Of a stretch of 64,000 bases of DNA, positions 1 through 8,474 are shown in pieces (position 1 is the first letter of the stretch; each line of letters starts with the position of its first letter). Below the pieces are notes generated by a model that worked only from the letters and a program-made list of their open reading frames with translations, had not been told where the DNA came from and searched no databases. Source of the DNA: Clostridium cellulovorans 743B (lineage in GTDB: Bacteria; Bacillota; Clostridia; Clostridiales; Clostridiaceae). The stretch is taken from positions 2,666,001-2,730,000 of the forward strand of contig NC_014393.1 of the NCBI RefSeq assembly GCF_000145275.1. Direction: 5' to 3'. A program made the position numbers and the translations under genes.

Positions 1-265
1 AAAATTCTCCACATAAAGGCTTACTATCTTTAGCATAATTTGCAATTTTGATAGCATCGCCACCAATCAATCCACTTACAGATCTAATTTCTTTTTTTAG
101 TCCTTGCTCTGATGAACTCTTCATTATTTCAAGGTTTTTTCGCATATGCTCTATTAAAGCTTTCCTATCATTTCCTTCTTCTTCAGCTCTAAGAGTATAT
201 TCCCAAATACGTAGTCCTTCTTTACTACAAATAGCTTCAAGTTCTTGGCCTGAATTAACAAACAT
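1..265 (-). CDS. sdaAA: L-serine dehydratase alpha subunit, N-terminal part
   Basis: The ATG at 265 opens a frame that runs off the left edge (88 residues visible, beginning MFVNSGQELEAIC). The segment SGLIGGDAIKIANYAK is typical of the alpha chain of the iron-sulfur L-serine dehydratase, which deaminates serine to pyruvate and ammonia; the cysteines that bind the cluster would lie outside the window. The start overlaps the last codons of the beta-subunit gene by 11 bases, so the two are translationally coupled. Identity is supported mainly by the neighbouring beta subunit. Confidence 0.85.
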   Translation of the reverse strand, partial: MFVNSGQELEAICSKEGLRIWEYTLRAEEEGNDRKALIEHMRKNLEIMKSSSEQGLKKEIRSVSGLIGGDAIKIANYAKDSKPLCGEF

Positions 266-950
266 AATTCTCTTCACCTTTCTTTGCAGGATTTATCATT
301 CGTACATTTTCAATATGGTTTAGCGTATTGATTTCATTTACTACATCATCATTTAAAGTACTATCAGTTTCAAATATCATAGTTGCTGATTGGCCTTTAC
401 TTGTCCTTAAAACCTTTAAAAATGCTATGTTTATATTTTGCTTTGATATTATTTCACTAACTTTTGAGATCATTCCTGGCAAATCCTTATGTTTTATAAT
501 TAACGTTGGATAGTTACCACTAAACTCTAACTTTTCATCATCCACTTCATTTATTATAATATTTCCGCCTCCAATCGAAGAACCTACCACTTCGACTAAA
601 GTATTATCCTTTAAAGTAATTAGAAATTTTACTGTATTCGGATGTACATCGCCTAGATCTGTCTCAAGAAATCTTATACTGATTCCTTGTTCCTCTGCAA
701 TACTAATTGAGTCCCTTAACCTTTCATCCCAAGGATCTAGTCCTAAAATCCCAGCTACAAGTGCTCTATCTGTACCATGCCCCTTATATGTCTTACTAAA
801 AGATCCATGAAGTAAAAAATCAACATTTTCAATTTCCCCACCTGCAATGGCTTTAGCTATTTTCCCTAATCTTGCAGCTCCAGCAGTATGAGAACTTGAT
901 GGACCTATCATTATAGGACCAATAATATCAAATACACTATATTCCTTCAC
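255..950 (-). CDS. sdaAB: L-serine dehydratase beta subunit
   Basis: A 231-residue protein starting MKEYSVFDIIGPIMIGPSSS. The N-terminal half has the GPSSSHTAGAARLG motif diagnostic of the serine dehydratase beta chain; residues about 150-225 form an ACT-like regulatory domain (PTLIIKHKDLPGMISKVSEI). With the overlapping alpha gene it should form the two-subunit iron-sulfur enzyme common in Firmicutes that converts L-serine to pyruvate and ammonia in the cytoplasm. It is the first gene of its operon, with about 140 bases separating it from the isochorismatase-like gene upstream. Confidence 0.93.
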   Translation of the reverse strand: MKEYSVFDIIGPIMIGPSSSHTAGAARLGKIAKAIAGGEIENVDFLLHGSFSKTYKGHGTDRALVAGILGLDPWDERLRDSISIAEEQGISIRFLETDLGDVHPNTVKFLITLKDNTLVEVVGSSIGGGNIIINEVDDEKLEFSGNYPTLIIKHKDLPGMISKVSEIISKQNINIAFLKVLRTSKGQSATMIFETDSTLNDDVVNEINTLNHIENVRMINPAKKGEENYVC

Positions 951-1030
951 CTAGCTCGCCTACTTTCCTCTTCATAAAACTTTTCTTTTGTATTATAGGT
1001 TCCCACAATCGCAGGTAGGATTATTCAAAA
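951..1030 (-). other. possible structured leader of sdaAB
   Basis: Reading the minus strand, CCTAC near 1022 can pair with GTAGG near 960, while ACCTA further in can pair with TAGGT just before the start codon. The two pairings interleave, as in a pseudoknot, and the last one would cover the bases ahead of the sdaAB start. No known riboswitch consensus (glycine, T-box, THF) was recognised. This is a hand-drawn pairing only. Confidence 0.2.
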
Positions 1031-1088
1031 ATCTTTTTAATATTAAACAATACCTATAACTGATTTACTCTATTATTATTAAGTTTTA

Positions 1089-1607
1089 TTAAAATCTTGC
1101 TATTGTATCTTCTATATTTTCTACAACAGCAAACCTGTTCTTAAATATATTAAAGTTATGGTATTCATATAAAGTTTCTGCTGAAATATTTCCATTATCA
1201 AATGTTGTATTTGTCTTTTCAGGCATAATCAACTTGAAGCCATATTCAAAAGCAACCTTGCAGGTAGCATCTATACAATATTCTGTTTGCATTCCTGTAA
1301 TAATTAACTGACTTATACCTTTACTATCTAGATATTCTTTCAATTCTGTATTCTTAAAAGAAGAATTAAAGCTTTTGTATACTATTTTCTCATTTTCATT
1401 TGGACTTATTTCTTCATAGATTTTCCATCCTTCTGAGTTTCTAACTAGTTCTTCATCTGTATGTTGAACATAAATTACTTCCACTTTATTTTTTCTGCAT
1501 ATCTCAATTAATCTTTTTATATTTCCTATAACTTCTTCCAGCGCAAAAGGTTTTTCAGATACTAATGCATTTTGAACATCTACCACTAATAATGCTGTAT
1601 TTTCCAT
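1089..1607 (-). CDS. isochorismatase-family cysteine hydrolase
   Basis: A 172-residue cytosolic hydrolase. The family triad is visible: Asp10 in LLVVDVQNAL, Lys78 in KIVYKSF and Cys111 in GMQTEYCIDAT. The TEYC context is close to nicotinamidase-like and other amidohydrolase members, so the substrate may be an amide rather than isochorismate; it cannot be named from sequence. The gene stands alone with about 180 bases before the uxaC end, and a ribosome binding site (AGGAGAAG) precedes the ATG at 1607. Confidence 0.85.
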   Translation of the reverse strand: MENTALLVVDVQNALVSEKPFALEEVIGNIKRLIEICRKNKVEVIYVQHTDEELVRNSEGWKIYEEISPNENEKIVYKSFNSSFKNTELKEYLDSKGISQLIITGMQTEYCIDATCKVAFEYGFKLIMPEKTNTTFDNGNISAETLYEYHNFNIFKNRFAVVENIEDTIARF

Positions 1608-1746
1608 ATTTCTTCTCCTTTATGTAAACAAAATTATATTAAAAACTATCTCATTATATGTGTTATTATGTCAAGTTTTATTAAAGTGGCTCCTTATCCC
1701 AATATATTATTATATTTGCTTTCGAGTTTTAATTGATATTAATAAA

Positions 1747-1781
1747 GACTGACTACGATTAATAATAACCATAGTCAGTCT
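1747..1781 (-). terminator. intrinsic terminator after uxaC
   Basis: AGACTGACTA at 1747-1756 pairs with TAGTCAGTCT at 1772-1781. On the minus strand the stem is followed by TTTATT. It lies 13 bases beyond the uxaC stop and closes the uxa operon. Confidence 0.7.
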
Positions 1782-1793
1782 AAAGTATAAAAA

Positions 1794-3200
1794 CTATTTT
1801 TGATTTTTAAAATATATTACTGCATTGTTATAGCAAATATCTCTTACCACTTGTCCTAATACTTCCATATCAGCTGGATATTCTCCGTTTTCAACTAACT
1901 CGCCTAAGTAGTTGCAAAGTATTCTTCTAAAATACTCATGTCGTGTGTATGATAAAAAGCTACGTGAATCAGTAAGCATTCCAACAAATTTGCTAACAAG
2001 CCCTAATTGAGATAATGCTGTTAATTGTTTTATCATTCCATCTTTTTGGTCAAGGAACCACCAACCAGATCCAAATTGGATTTTACTAGCAATTCCACCA
2101 CCTTGGAAGTTTCCAAGCATAGTTGCAAGAACTTCATTATCTTTAGGATTTAAACAATATAATATTGTCTTTGGTAACTTGTCTTGAGATTCTAGTGCAT
2201 CTAATAATTTTGATAAAGGTTGAGCTATTTCACCATCATCAATACTATCAAAGCCTATATCTGGGCCTAGTTTTTTAAACATTCTACTATTATTGTTTCT
2301 TAAAGCACCAATATGTAATTGTAGAATCATTCCAAGTTCATGATACATCTCACTTAACTTAATCATTGTTAATGTAACATATTTTTCTATTGCTTCTTGT
2401 GATAAAGCTTGACCAGCTAATGCTTTCTTAAAAATAGAATCAACTTCTTCTTCAGTAGTTTCTCTAAAATAAACTCTATCCATAGCATGATCTGTTATTG
2501 TGCAACCATTCTCAACAAAGAATTTCAGTCTTTTTTTAAGGACATCTAAAAGCTTTGCATAAGATGTAATAGTTGTATTTTCAGTAGCACCTAATAATTT
2601 TATATATTCAGCAAAGTCTTGGTTTCCTATCTTAACGGCTTTGTCAGGTCTCCATGAAGGTCTTACTTCACATGTAAAATTCTTATCACTAGCTATTTCT
2701 TGATGAAATTCTAAACTATCAGCTGGATCATCTGTAGTTCCAATATACTTAACATTGGAATTCATAATTATTGACTTTGCACTGAATCCAGAACTCTTTA
2801 TTACTTCATTGCATTTATTCCAAATTTCTTCAGCATTTTTTTCACTTAATACTTCTGTCACACCAAAATATCTTCTAAGTTCTAAATGCGACCAATGATA
2901 TATTGGATTGCCTATTAAATATGGCATTACAGAAGCAAATGCCTTAAACTTTTGAAAGTCGCTTGCATCTCCTGTTATATACTTTTCATCAACGCCGTAG
3001 CTTCTCATTGCTCTCCATTTGTAGTGATCTCCATATAACCATATCTCAGTGATATTGTTATATTTTTTATCTGTAGCAATTTGCTCCGGAATTAGATGAC
3101 AATGATAATCAAAAATAGGCATATCCTTAGCATATTCGTTATAAAGTGTTTTTGCAGTTTCAGTTGATAATAAAAAATCTTCTCCCATAAACTCTTTCAT
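1794..3200 (-). CDS. uxaC: glucuronate/galacturonate isomerase
   Basis: UxaC interconverts D-galacturonate and D-tagaturonate (and D-glucuronate and D-fructuronate). The 468-residue protein has the amidohydrolase-like metal site FDYHCHL (His33, His35) and the conserved family start MKEFMGEDFLL. The ATG at 3200 is preferred over one 30 bases upstream because AGGAGG lies 11 bases before it, while the upstream ATG overlaps the uxaA stop region without a site of its own. It is the last gene of the deacetylase-uxaB-uxaA-uxaC operon, starting 13 bases after uxaA. Length is normal for the family. Confidence 0.95.
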   Translation of the reverse strand: MKEFMGEDFLLSTETAKTLYNEYAKDMPIFDYHCHLIPEQIATDKKYNNITEIWLYGDHYKWRAMRSYGVDEKYITGDASDFQKFKAFASVMPYLIGNPIYHWSHLELRRYFGVTEVLSEKNAEEIWNKCNEVIKSSGFSAKSIIMNSNVKYIGTTDDPADSLEFHQEIASDKNFTCEVRPSWRPDKAVKIGNQDFAEYIKLLGATENTTITSYAKLLDVLKKRLKFFVENGCTITDHAMDRVYFRETTEEEVDSIFKKALAGQALSQEAIEKYVTLTMIKLSEMYHELGMILQLHIGALRNNNSRMFKKLGPDIGFDSIDDGEIAQPLSKLLDALESQDKLPKTILYCLNPKDNEVLATMLGNFQGGGIASKIQFGSGWWFLDQKDGMIKQLTALSQLGLVSKFVGMLTDSRSFLSYTRHEYFRRILCNYLGELVENGEYPADMEVLGQVVRDICYNNAVIYFKNQK

Positions 3201-3213
3201 GTCAAATACCCTC

Positions 3214-4701
3214 CTATAATGTAACTCCATCTTTTAATATAGCTATTTCTCTATAATCATTAACTTCGTTCTTTGCTCTATAATCACCTGATGCAGTATC
3301 TATAATTAATTTTAAGAATTCTTCATCAATTTTTTCAGGATTATTGGAGCCAATAAGTTCTCCAGCGTTAAAATCAATCCAATTTTTCTTTCTGTTATAT
3401 AAATCAGTATTAGTTGAAATTTTTAAAGTTGGAACACTACCACCGTATGGAGTTCCTCTTCCAGTAGTGAATAATACAATATGAGCTCCAGCAGCTGCTA
3501 ATACTGTAACTGCAATTTGATCATTACCAGGTCCTGAGATAAGATTTAACCCCGTTTTGGTAGCTCTATCACCATATTGCAAAACATCTGTTACAACAGC
3601 TTTACCACTTTTTTGAACACAACCTAGTGATTTTTCTTCTAAAGTTGTAATTCCACCTTTTTTATTTCCTGGTGAAGGGTTTTCATAAATCACTTGATTA
3701 TATCTCATAAAATATTCTTTGAAATCATTTATAAGCTCTACACTCTTATCAAATATCTCTTTATTTATAGACCTATCAAACAGAATAGTCTCAGCTCCAA
3801 ACATTTCTGGTACTTCAGTTTGTATAGCTGTTCCACCTAAAGAAGTTATTTCATTTGATATTCTTCCTAGTAATGGATTAGCTGTAACCCCTGAAAATGC
3901 ATCTGAACCTCCACATTTTAATCCTATCTTTAGTTTAGATATATTAACATGTTCACGTTCAAACTTAGACGCATATTGAATTAATTCTCCTAATAACTTC
4001 TTTCCTTCTTCAATTTCATCTTCAACATCTTGAACCCTTAAAAATTTAACTCTTTCTTCATTTATAGGTTCAAGAAGTTCCTTAAAACTTTCTAAAGTAT
4101 TGTTTTCACATCCAAGAGCAACTACAAGTACACCTGCTGCATTAGGATGATTTACTAGATTCGCTAGAATTTTTCTAGTGTTCTCTAAATCAGAGTCTAA
4201 TTGAGAACATCCAAATGGATGTTCAAAATGATAAACACCATCTACTTTATCATTTATAAGTTTATTTCCTTCCCTTGCTAAGTTTGCACAAGTTTTATTA
4301 ATACAGCCAACTGTATTAATAATCCATATTTCGTTTCTTATACCAACTTCACCATTGTCACGAACATATCCTTTAAAGGTAATAGCGCTATTTTCTTTAA
4401 CAGTTTGTTTCATAGCACCCTTGAAGTTGTATTCTAATATTTCTCCAAGACCTGTTCCAAGGTTATGAGAATGAATCCATTCTCCAACCTTGATATCTTC
4501 TTTAGCCTTTCCGATACTGTAGCCATATTTAAGGACATCTTGTCCTTTTTCTATATTTTTTATGGCTACTTTATGACCTTTAGGTATATCATTTAGCAAT
4601 TTTATTTCTTGTTCATCAGCAACAATGACTTCGCCTATTGTACTATCTTCTAATAGTACGACTACATCATCATCATGATTTATCTTAACTATTCTATGCA
4701 T
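3214..4701 (-). CDS. uxaA: altronate dehydratase
   Basis: UxaA removes water from D-altronate to give 2-keto-3-deoxygluconate (KDG). The 495-residue protein carries the N-terminal SAF-like domain (IHSHNLGTGLGE) and the large catalytic domain with GYVRDNGEVGIRN, HPFGCSQL, LKCGGSDAFSG and the C-terminal FTTGRGTPYG segment. The start MHRIVKINHDDD at 4701 overlaps the end of uxaB by 8 bases with GGAG just upstream; a longer frame begins 30 bases earlier but has no ribosome binding site. The overlap indicates coupled translation. Confidence 0.95.
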   Translation of the reverse strand: MHRIVKINHDDDVVVLLEDSTIGEVIVADEQEIKLLNDIPKGHKVAIKNIEKGQDVLKYGYSIGKAKEDIKVGEWIHSHNLGTGLGEILEYNFKGAMKQTVKENSAITFKGYVRDNGEVGIRNEIWIINTVGCINKTCANLAREGNKLINDKVDGVYHFEHPFGCSQLDSDLENTRKILANLVNHPNAAGVLVVALGCENNTLESFKELLEPINEERVKFLRVQDVEDEIEEGKKLLGELIQYASKFEREHVNISKLKIGLKCGGSDAFSGVTANPLLGRISNEITSLGGTAIQTEVPEMFGAETILFDRSINKEIFDKSVELINDFKEYFMRYNQVIYENPSPGNKKGGITTLEEKSLGCVQKSGKAVVTDVLQYGDRATKTGLNLISGPGNDQIAVTVLAAAGAHIVLFTTGRGTPYGGSVPTLKISTNTDLYNRKKNWIDFNAGELIGSNNPEKIDEEFLKLIIDTASGDYRAKNEVNDYREIAILKDGVTL

Positions 4702-6163
4702 ACTTTCTCTCCAAACTTTCCAATGCTTCACTTACAGCTACAGTTAACCCTTCAATTTTAGTTAAATCTTCACCCCATAGTTCTGTATTACTTAATATGG
4801 CTTTTACATAATTCTGATTTTTTATTGAGTATTCTTTGTTCATATTGCACATAAAGTCTAATACGTTTATAACGTCAAATACAGGATATTCTTTTCCTTT
4901 AAAATTGTGTCCTATATATTTGTCTTCCTTTTTTTCTATTTGGTAAAATCTAAGAAGACCAGCAAGACCTATTACCATGTTCTTTGGTAAAGAATTGTTA
5001 TCTTCGATATATGCTTTTACAGTAGGTAAATCTCTATTAACAAACTTAGATACTGAGTTCATTGATATAGATTCTAATTTATGTTTTAAGTGAGGATTTC
5101 TAAATCTTTGAAGAATTGTCTTAGCATATCCTTCTGCATCCTCATTCTTCAATGATGGTATTATTTCATTTTGTAATGCTTCATTTAAAAATGCTTTTTC
5201 TTCTGGATCCTCAACTAACTCATCCACTCTTTCAAATCCTTTTAAAATTCCTAGTGGAGTTATCAAAGTATGTGACCCATTTAGTATACTAACTTTTAGT
5301 AAATGTATGTCATATAATGAATCTGCCCATTTGACATTTAATCCAGCTGATTTTAATGGTAATATTTTGTCATATTCTTCACTACCTTCGATTCCCCATA
5401 AGAAAAATGGCTCACATACTGAAGCAGCTTCATCTATATAACCTAACTTTTCAAAATATGCTTCTGTATTTTCTCTTGGGAATCCTGGAACTATTCTATC
5501 AACTAAATTATTTAGAAATACACATGATTCATTTACCCAAGTTTTAAACTCATCACTAGTCCCAAAACTTTCAGCGTGCTTTTTTACCATTTCTTCAAGG
5601 ACTTTACCATTATCATCTAGCAACTCACATGGGAAGATAAGTAATTTTTTTGTCTTATCTTTAATATTTTCAAATCTATGCATTAAGAATGCAGTCAATT
5701 TACCAGGATATAATCCGTCAACTGATACTTTATCTAATTCTACTTCTTTATAAGCAAGTCCAGCTTCAGTAGTGTTAGATATAATTACTTCTAAGCTTTC
5801 AAGCTCTGCTATCTCCATAAATGAATTCCAATCAACATTATAGTTGAATACTTTTGAAAATACTGAGATTATATCACTTTCATCAACTTCAACATTATCC
5901 TTAAAACCTCTTTGCGTTACTGTATATAACATATCTTGTTCTTTTAAGATATTTATCTTTTTATCAAAATCTAAAGGACAAGTTAATGCTACTGATCCTT
6001 CATATTTTCCAGCTTCTATTGCTTTATATAACATCCAATCAAAAAATGATGTTAAAAAGTTTCCTTCACCTATTTGCATAACTTTTATTGGACTTTTTAC
6101 AACCTTATCATATATCGATCTTTGCTTTTCATTTAAACATTCAACACTTAGTTTCTTTAGCAT
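4694..6163 (-). CDS. uxaB: tagaturonate reductase
   Basis: UxaB reduces D-tagaturonate to D-altronate with NADH. The 489-residue protein is a mannitol-dehydrogenase-type oxidoreductase: an N-terminal Rossmann part beginning KVMQIGEGNFLTSFFDWM and a C-terminal helical domain containing LKVSILNGSHTLITPLG, whose Lys and His are conserved in the family. The ATG at 6163 is used because GAGGTG lies 8 bases upstream; the GTG at 6175 is part of that ribosome binding site. It begins 55 bases after the deacetylase gene. Confidence 0.94.
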   Translation of the reverse strand: MLKKLSVECLNEKQRSIYDKVVKSPIKVMQIGEGNFLTSFFDWMLYKAIEAGKYEGSVALTCPLDFDKKINILKEQDMLYTVTQRGFKDNVEVDESDIISVFSKVFNYNVDWNSFMEIAELESLEVIISNTTEAGLAYKEVELDKVSVDGLYPGKLTAFLMHRFENIKDKTKKLLIFPCELLDDNGKVLEEMVKKHAESFGTSDEFKTWVNESCVFLNNLVDRIVPGFPRENTEAYFEKLGYIDEAASVCEPFFLWGIEGSEEYDKILPLKSAGLNVKWADSLYDIHLLKVSILNGSHTLITPLGILKGFERVDELVEDPEEKAFLNEALQNEIIPSLKNEDAEGYAKTILQRFRNPHLKHKLESISMNSVSKFVNRDLPTVKAYIEDNNSLPKNMVIGLAGLLRFYQIEKKEDKYIGHNFKGKEYPVFDVINVLDFMCNMNKEYSIKNQNYVKAILSNTELWGEDLTKIEGLTVAVSEALESLERKYA

Positions 6164-6218
6164 AAGAATATTCACCTCATAATATTTTTTTAATCTATAG
6201 TTTTACTTTTTATTAAAT

Positions 6219-7049
6219 TTACTTGAGATTTACTTTTGCTCCACCTGGGATTTCAACTATATTATCATCATTTATAACAACCCAAGCTGATGCTACTGAA
6301 GGATTATAGACAAAACTTCCATCTGCTGCAAACTTCAAATTATCACACACCTTTAGATAATCAACTATTTCTATATTGGTTGCATACCAAATATCATCTC
6401 TATGACCTATTCTTCTGCAAAATTCTTCTATAACTTCCCAGTTGTTATCTTTTTCAAATTCATAACTATGACCCCAAACATAAAACATATATAAATATTG
6501 CTTTTTGGATAAACCAATAAATTCGTCTGCATGTTCAAGTAAATTATGCAGATGATGACAAGTAGATTGCCACTGATAATAATCTGTTGGCATCTTAAAA
6601 TTGTCACTATTTCCAACTATTCTTGAATACTCTATTCCAACATGTCTTAGCATATCTTTTATTTCATTATTGTAAGAACCATTTGGATAAGAGAATCCTC
6701 TTACAGTATAGTCAACAATTGATTCTAAAACTTTTCTATCTTCTAAAATTTGTTCTATTACCTGAGGCATAGGACACCGAGATATAGTCGGATGAGTCAC
6801 GGTGTGACAAGCTACTTCATGACCTTTATATAATTCCTTTACTTCTTCTTTAGGAATTCTTTTTTCATATGGCAAGGTCAACACTGGATCATTTTGTTCC
6901 ATATATCCTGAATTTAAATGGAATGTACCTTTAATTCCATAATCATTAAAAAGATTAACTAATCTTCTATCTGTAATTTTCCCATCATCATAACTCATAG
7001 TTAATACTTTAAATTTTCCATCGGGAAAACATCTGTATATCTTGGCCAC
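6219..7049 (-). CDS. polysaccharide deacetylase-family protein
   Basis: A 276-residue protein with a NodB-type fold. The metal and catalytic residues are visible: MSYDDG (Asp21, Asp22) and ACHTVTHPTISR (His82, His86). There is no signal peptide, so it acts inside the cell. It is the first gene of the uxaB-uxaA-uxaC operon, which suggests it removes acetyl groups from imported pectic oligomers; that role is inferred from context only. A GTG start at 7049 follows AAGGAAA and AGGAG. Confidence 0.85.
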   Translation of the reverse strand: MAKIYRCFPDGKFKVLTMSYDDGKITDRRLVNLFNDYGIKGTFHLNSGYMEQNDPVLTLPYEKRIPKEEVKELYKGHEVACHTVTHPTISRCPMPQVIEQILEDRKVLESIVDYTVRGFSYPNGSYNNEIKDMLRHVGIEYSRIVGNSDNFKMPTDYYQWQSTCHHLHNLLEHADEFIGLSKKQYLYMFYVWGHSYEFEKDNNWEVIEEFCRRIGHRDDIWYATNIEIVDYLKVCDNLKFAADGSFVYNPSVASAWVVINDDNIVEIPGGAKVNLK

Positions 7050-7221
7050 TTTCCTTCATCTCCTAAAAATTAAGTTCTTATAAACTTTGAACTACCCATA
7101 TAAACATATTTATTACTTAAAATTCAAACATGCTTTAAAGTATTATTAATAATAAATTTAATCTATTATTTTAAGCATCTATAAACTGTCATACATCTTA
7201 ATGTAATTACTTAAATCCTTG

Positions 7222-7413
7222 CTTGTATACCAAGTGTTTAAAACTGATACTTAAACTGGTATTATTTTTCACATAAAAATCAATGATAAATCCCTTATAA
7301 TTGCATGATTTCCTATAAACAGTTTGAAAATTTCTATGTTCTAATTCCTGTGCCCTTCCCTTACTTGTATACTAGTTATAGTTCTATTATACATCTTTTG
7401 TTACATTTTGCAA
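7222..7413 (-). promoter_or_regulatory. uxa operon promoter with GntR-type operators
   Basis: A sigma-A-like promoter reads TTGCAA (7408-7413), 16 bases, TATAAT (7386-7391) on the minus strand. Just downstream lies ACTTGTATACTAGT (7363-7376), a palindrome with one mismatch pair, and a second GTATAC-centred site lies at 7222-7234 (CTTGTATACCAAG). The core TNGTATACNA resembles the E. coli UxuR/ExuR operator core (TTGGTATACCAA, from memory). A repressor bound at 7363-7376 would cover the transcription start. Confidence 0.65.
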
Positions 7414-7498
7414 CCCTTTTCAAGGCTTTTCTCAGAGATTTATCACTAAAATATCAATATAAATATTAAAAACAAACCTATTTTAACTGTTGATTAAA

Positions 7499-7550
7499 GT
7501 AATAGACCTTATATTCTTAAAATTTATTTTAAGAATATAAGGTCTATTAC
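7499..7550. repeat. perfect 24-bp inverted repeat with 4-base loop
   Basis: The left arm 7499-7522 begins GTAATAGACCTTATATTC and the right arm 7527-7550 is its exact complement, around the loop TTTA. It lies between the uxa promoter and the gntR terminator. It is far longer than a normal terminator stem, has little G+C and no clean U-tract, and no gene is attached to it. Confidence 0.85.
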
Positions 7551-7643
7551 TGAGATCACATTAAACTCCTATGAACATATTGAAAAACAATATAACATAT
7601 GAATTTTTTTATCAAATCCTATATAAGTTATATTTTTGTGAAA

Positions 7644-7671
7644 AAAAGATGCTTCATATAAGCATCTTTTT
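7644..7671 (-). terminator. terminator after gntR
   Basis: AAAAGATGCTT (7644-7654) pairs with AAGCATCTTTTT (7660-7671). On the minus strand the stem ends in seven U residues (7641-7647). It is 13 bases past the gntR stop. Confidence 0.85.
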
Positions 7672-7683
7672 AAAATCAGTATT

Positions 7684-8379
7684 CTATTTATTTATCTTGA
7701 AAAAGTTATGAGATTCATTTTTTTCCTCTAGAAGATGTTCCCAACTCTTCTTTGTATATCTCATATGATCATTAATTAATGATTCGACTTTGTCTATATG
7801 CTTTTCTTTTATAACCTTTATAAACTCAGCATGCTGTTCTACTACATCCTTCTTAGGATCCTCAGCCTGAGATAGTAGTCTCATTCTATTATAATGAGTA
7901 CTTATATTAAGTATACTCTGCCAAACATTTACCTTATTAACTCCTAAGAAAAACAGTTCATGGAAGCGGTTATCTAACTTATGGAATTCTTTCTCCCCCC
8001 CCTCCATATCTGCAAGTATTTGTTGGGCATATAGATTTTTATCCAATTCAACAAATAGCTCTTCATTGAACTCCTCACAAGCTGATTTTAGCACTTTTTC
8101 TTCTAATGCAAATCTCATAAACCTAGCTTCTTGAACTAAATCAAGATCTATTAATGAAACATACGTCCCAGATTGTGGTTTTACCTCTATTAAATGTTCA
8201 CTTTTAAGTTTCATCAAAACTTCTCTTATAGGAGTTCTTGATATACCTAGTTTTTCTGATAGTTCAATTTCACTTAGTAATTCTCCTGGCTTAAGTTCTA
8301 GAGACATTATGTTTTCTTTCAACACTCTATAAGCATAATCTTTTCCACTTTCATTCTCGTTTTTATCATATAGTACCAA
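7684..8379 (-). CDS. GntR-family (FadR/FCD type) regulator of uronate genes
   Basis: A 231-residue regulator. Residues about 15-75 are the winged helix (LSEIELSEKLGISRTPIREVL) and residues 80-220 form an all-helical FCD ligand-binding domain. It starts with TTG at 8379, 8 bases after GGAGGAG. Position at the end of the GH105/transporter/GH28 series and the GTATAC palindromes before its own gene and its neighbours suggest it represses them until a galacturonate-derived effector binds. The ligand is inferred, not seen. Confidence 0.88.
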   Translation of the reverse strand: MVLYDKNENESGKDYAYRVLKENIMSLELKPGELLSEIELSEKLGISRTPIREVLMKLKSEHLIEVKPQSGTYVSLIDLDLVQEARFMRFALEEKVLKSACEEFNEELFVELDKNLYAQQILADMEGGEKEFHKLDNRFHELFFLGVNKVNVWQSILNISTHYNRMRLLSQAEDPKKDVVEQHAEFIKVIKEKHIDKVESLINDHMRYTKKSWEHLLEEKNESHNFFKINK

Positions 8380-8421
8380 ATATTATCTCCTCCATACGTA
8401 CCCATATATCATTTTCTTATG

Positions 8422-8452
8422 TTTAGTATACTAGATACTCTAAATTATTCAA
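8422..8452 (-). promoter_or_regulatory. gntR promoter overlapped by its operator
   Basis: On the minus strand TTGAAT (8447-8452), 16 bases, TATACT (8425-8430). The near-palindrome TTTAGTATACTAGA (8422-8435) lies across the -10 box, as expected for an autoregulated repressor. Confidence 0.55.
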
Positions 8453-8474
8453 TATATTAACTTAAAAATAACTA

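Noticed and set aside
951..1088. Glycine riboswitch or T-box before the serine dehydratase genes
   Set aside because: The conserved cores of those RNAs were looked for and not found.
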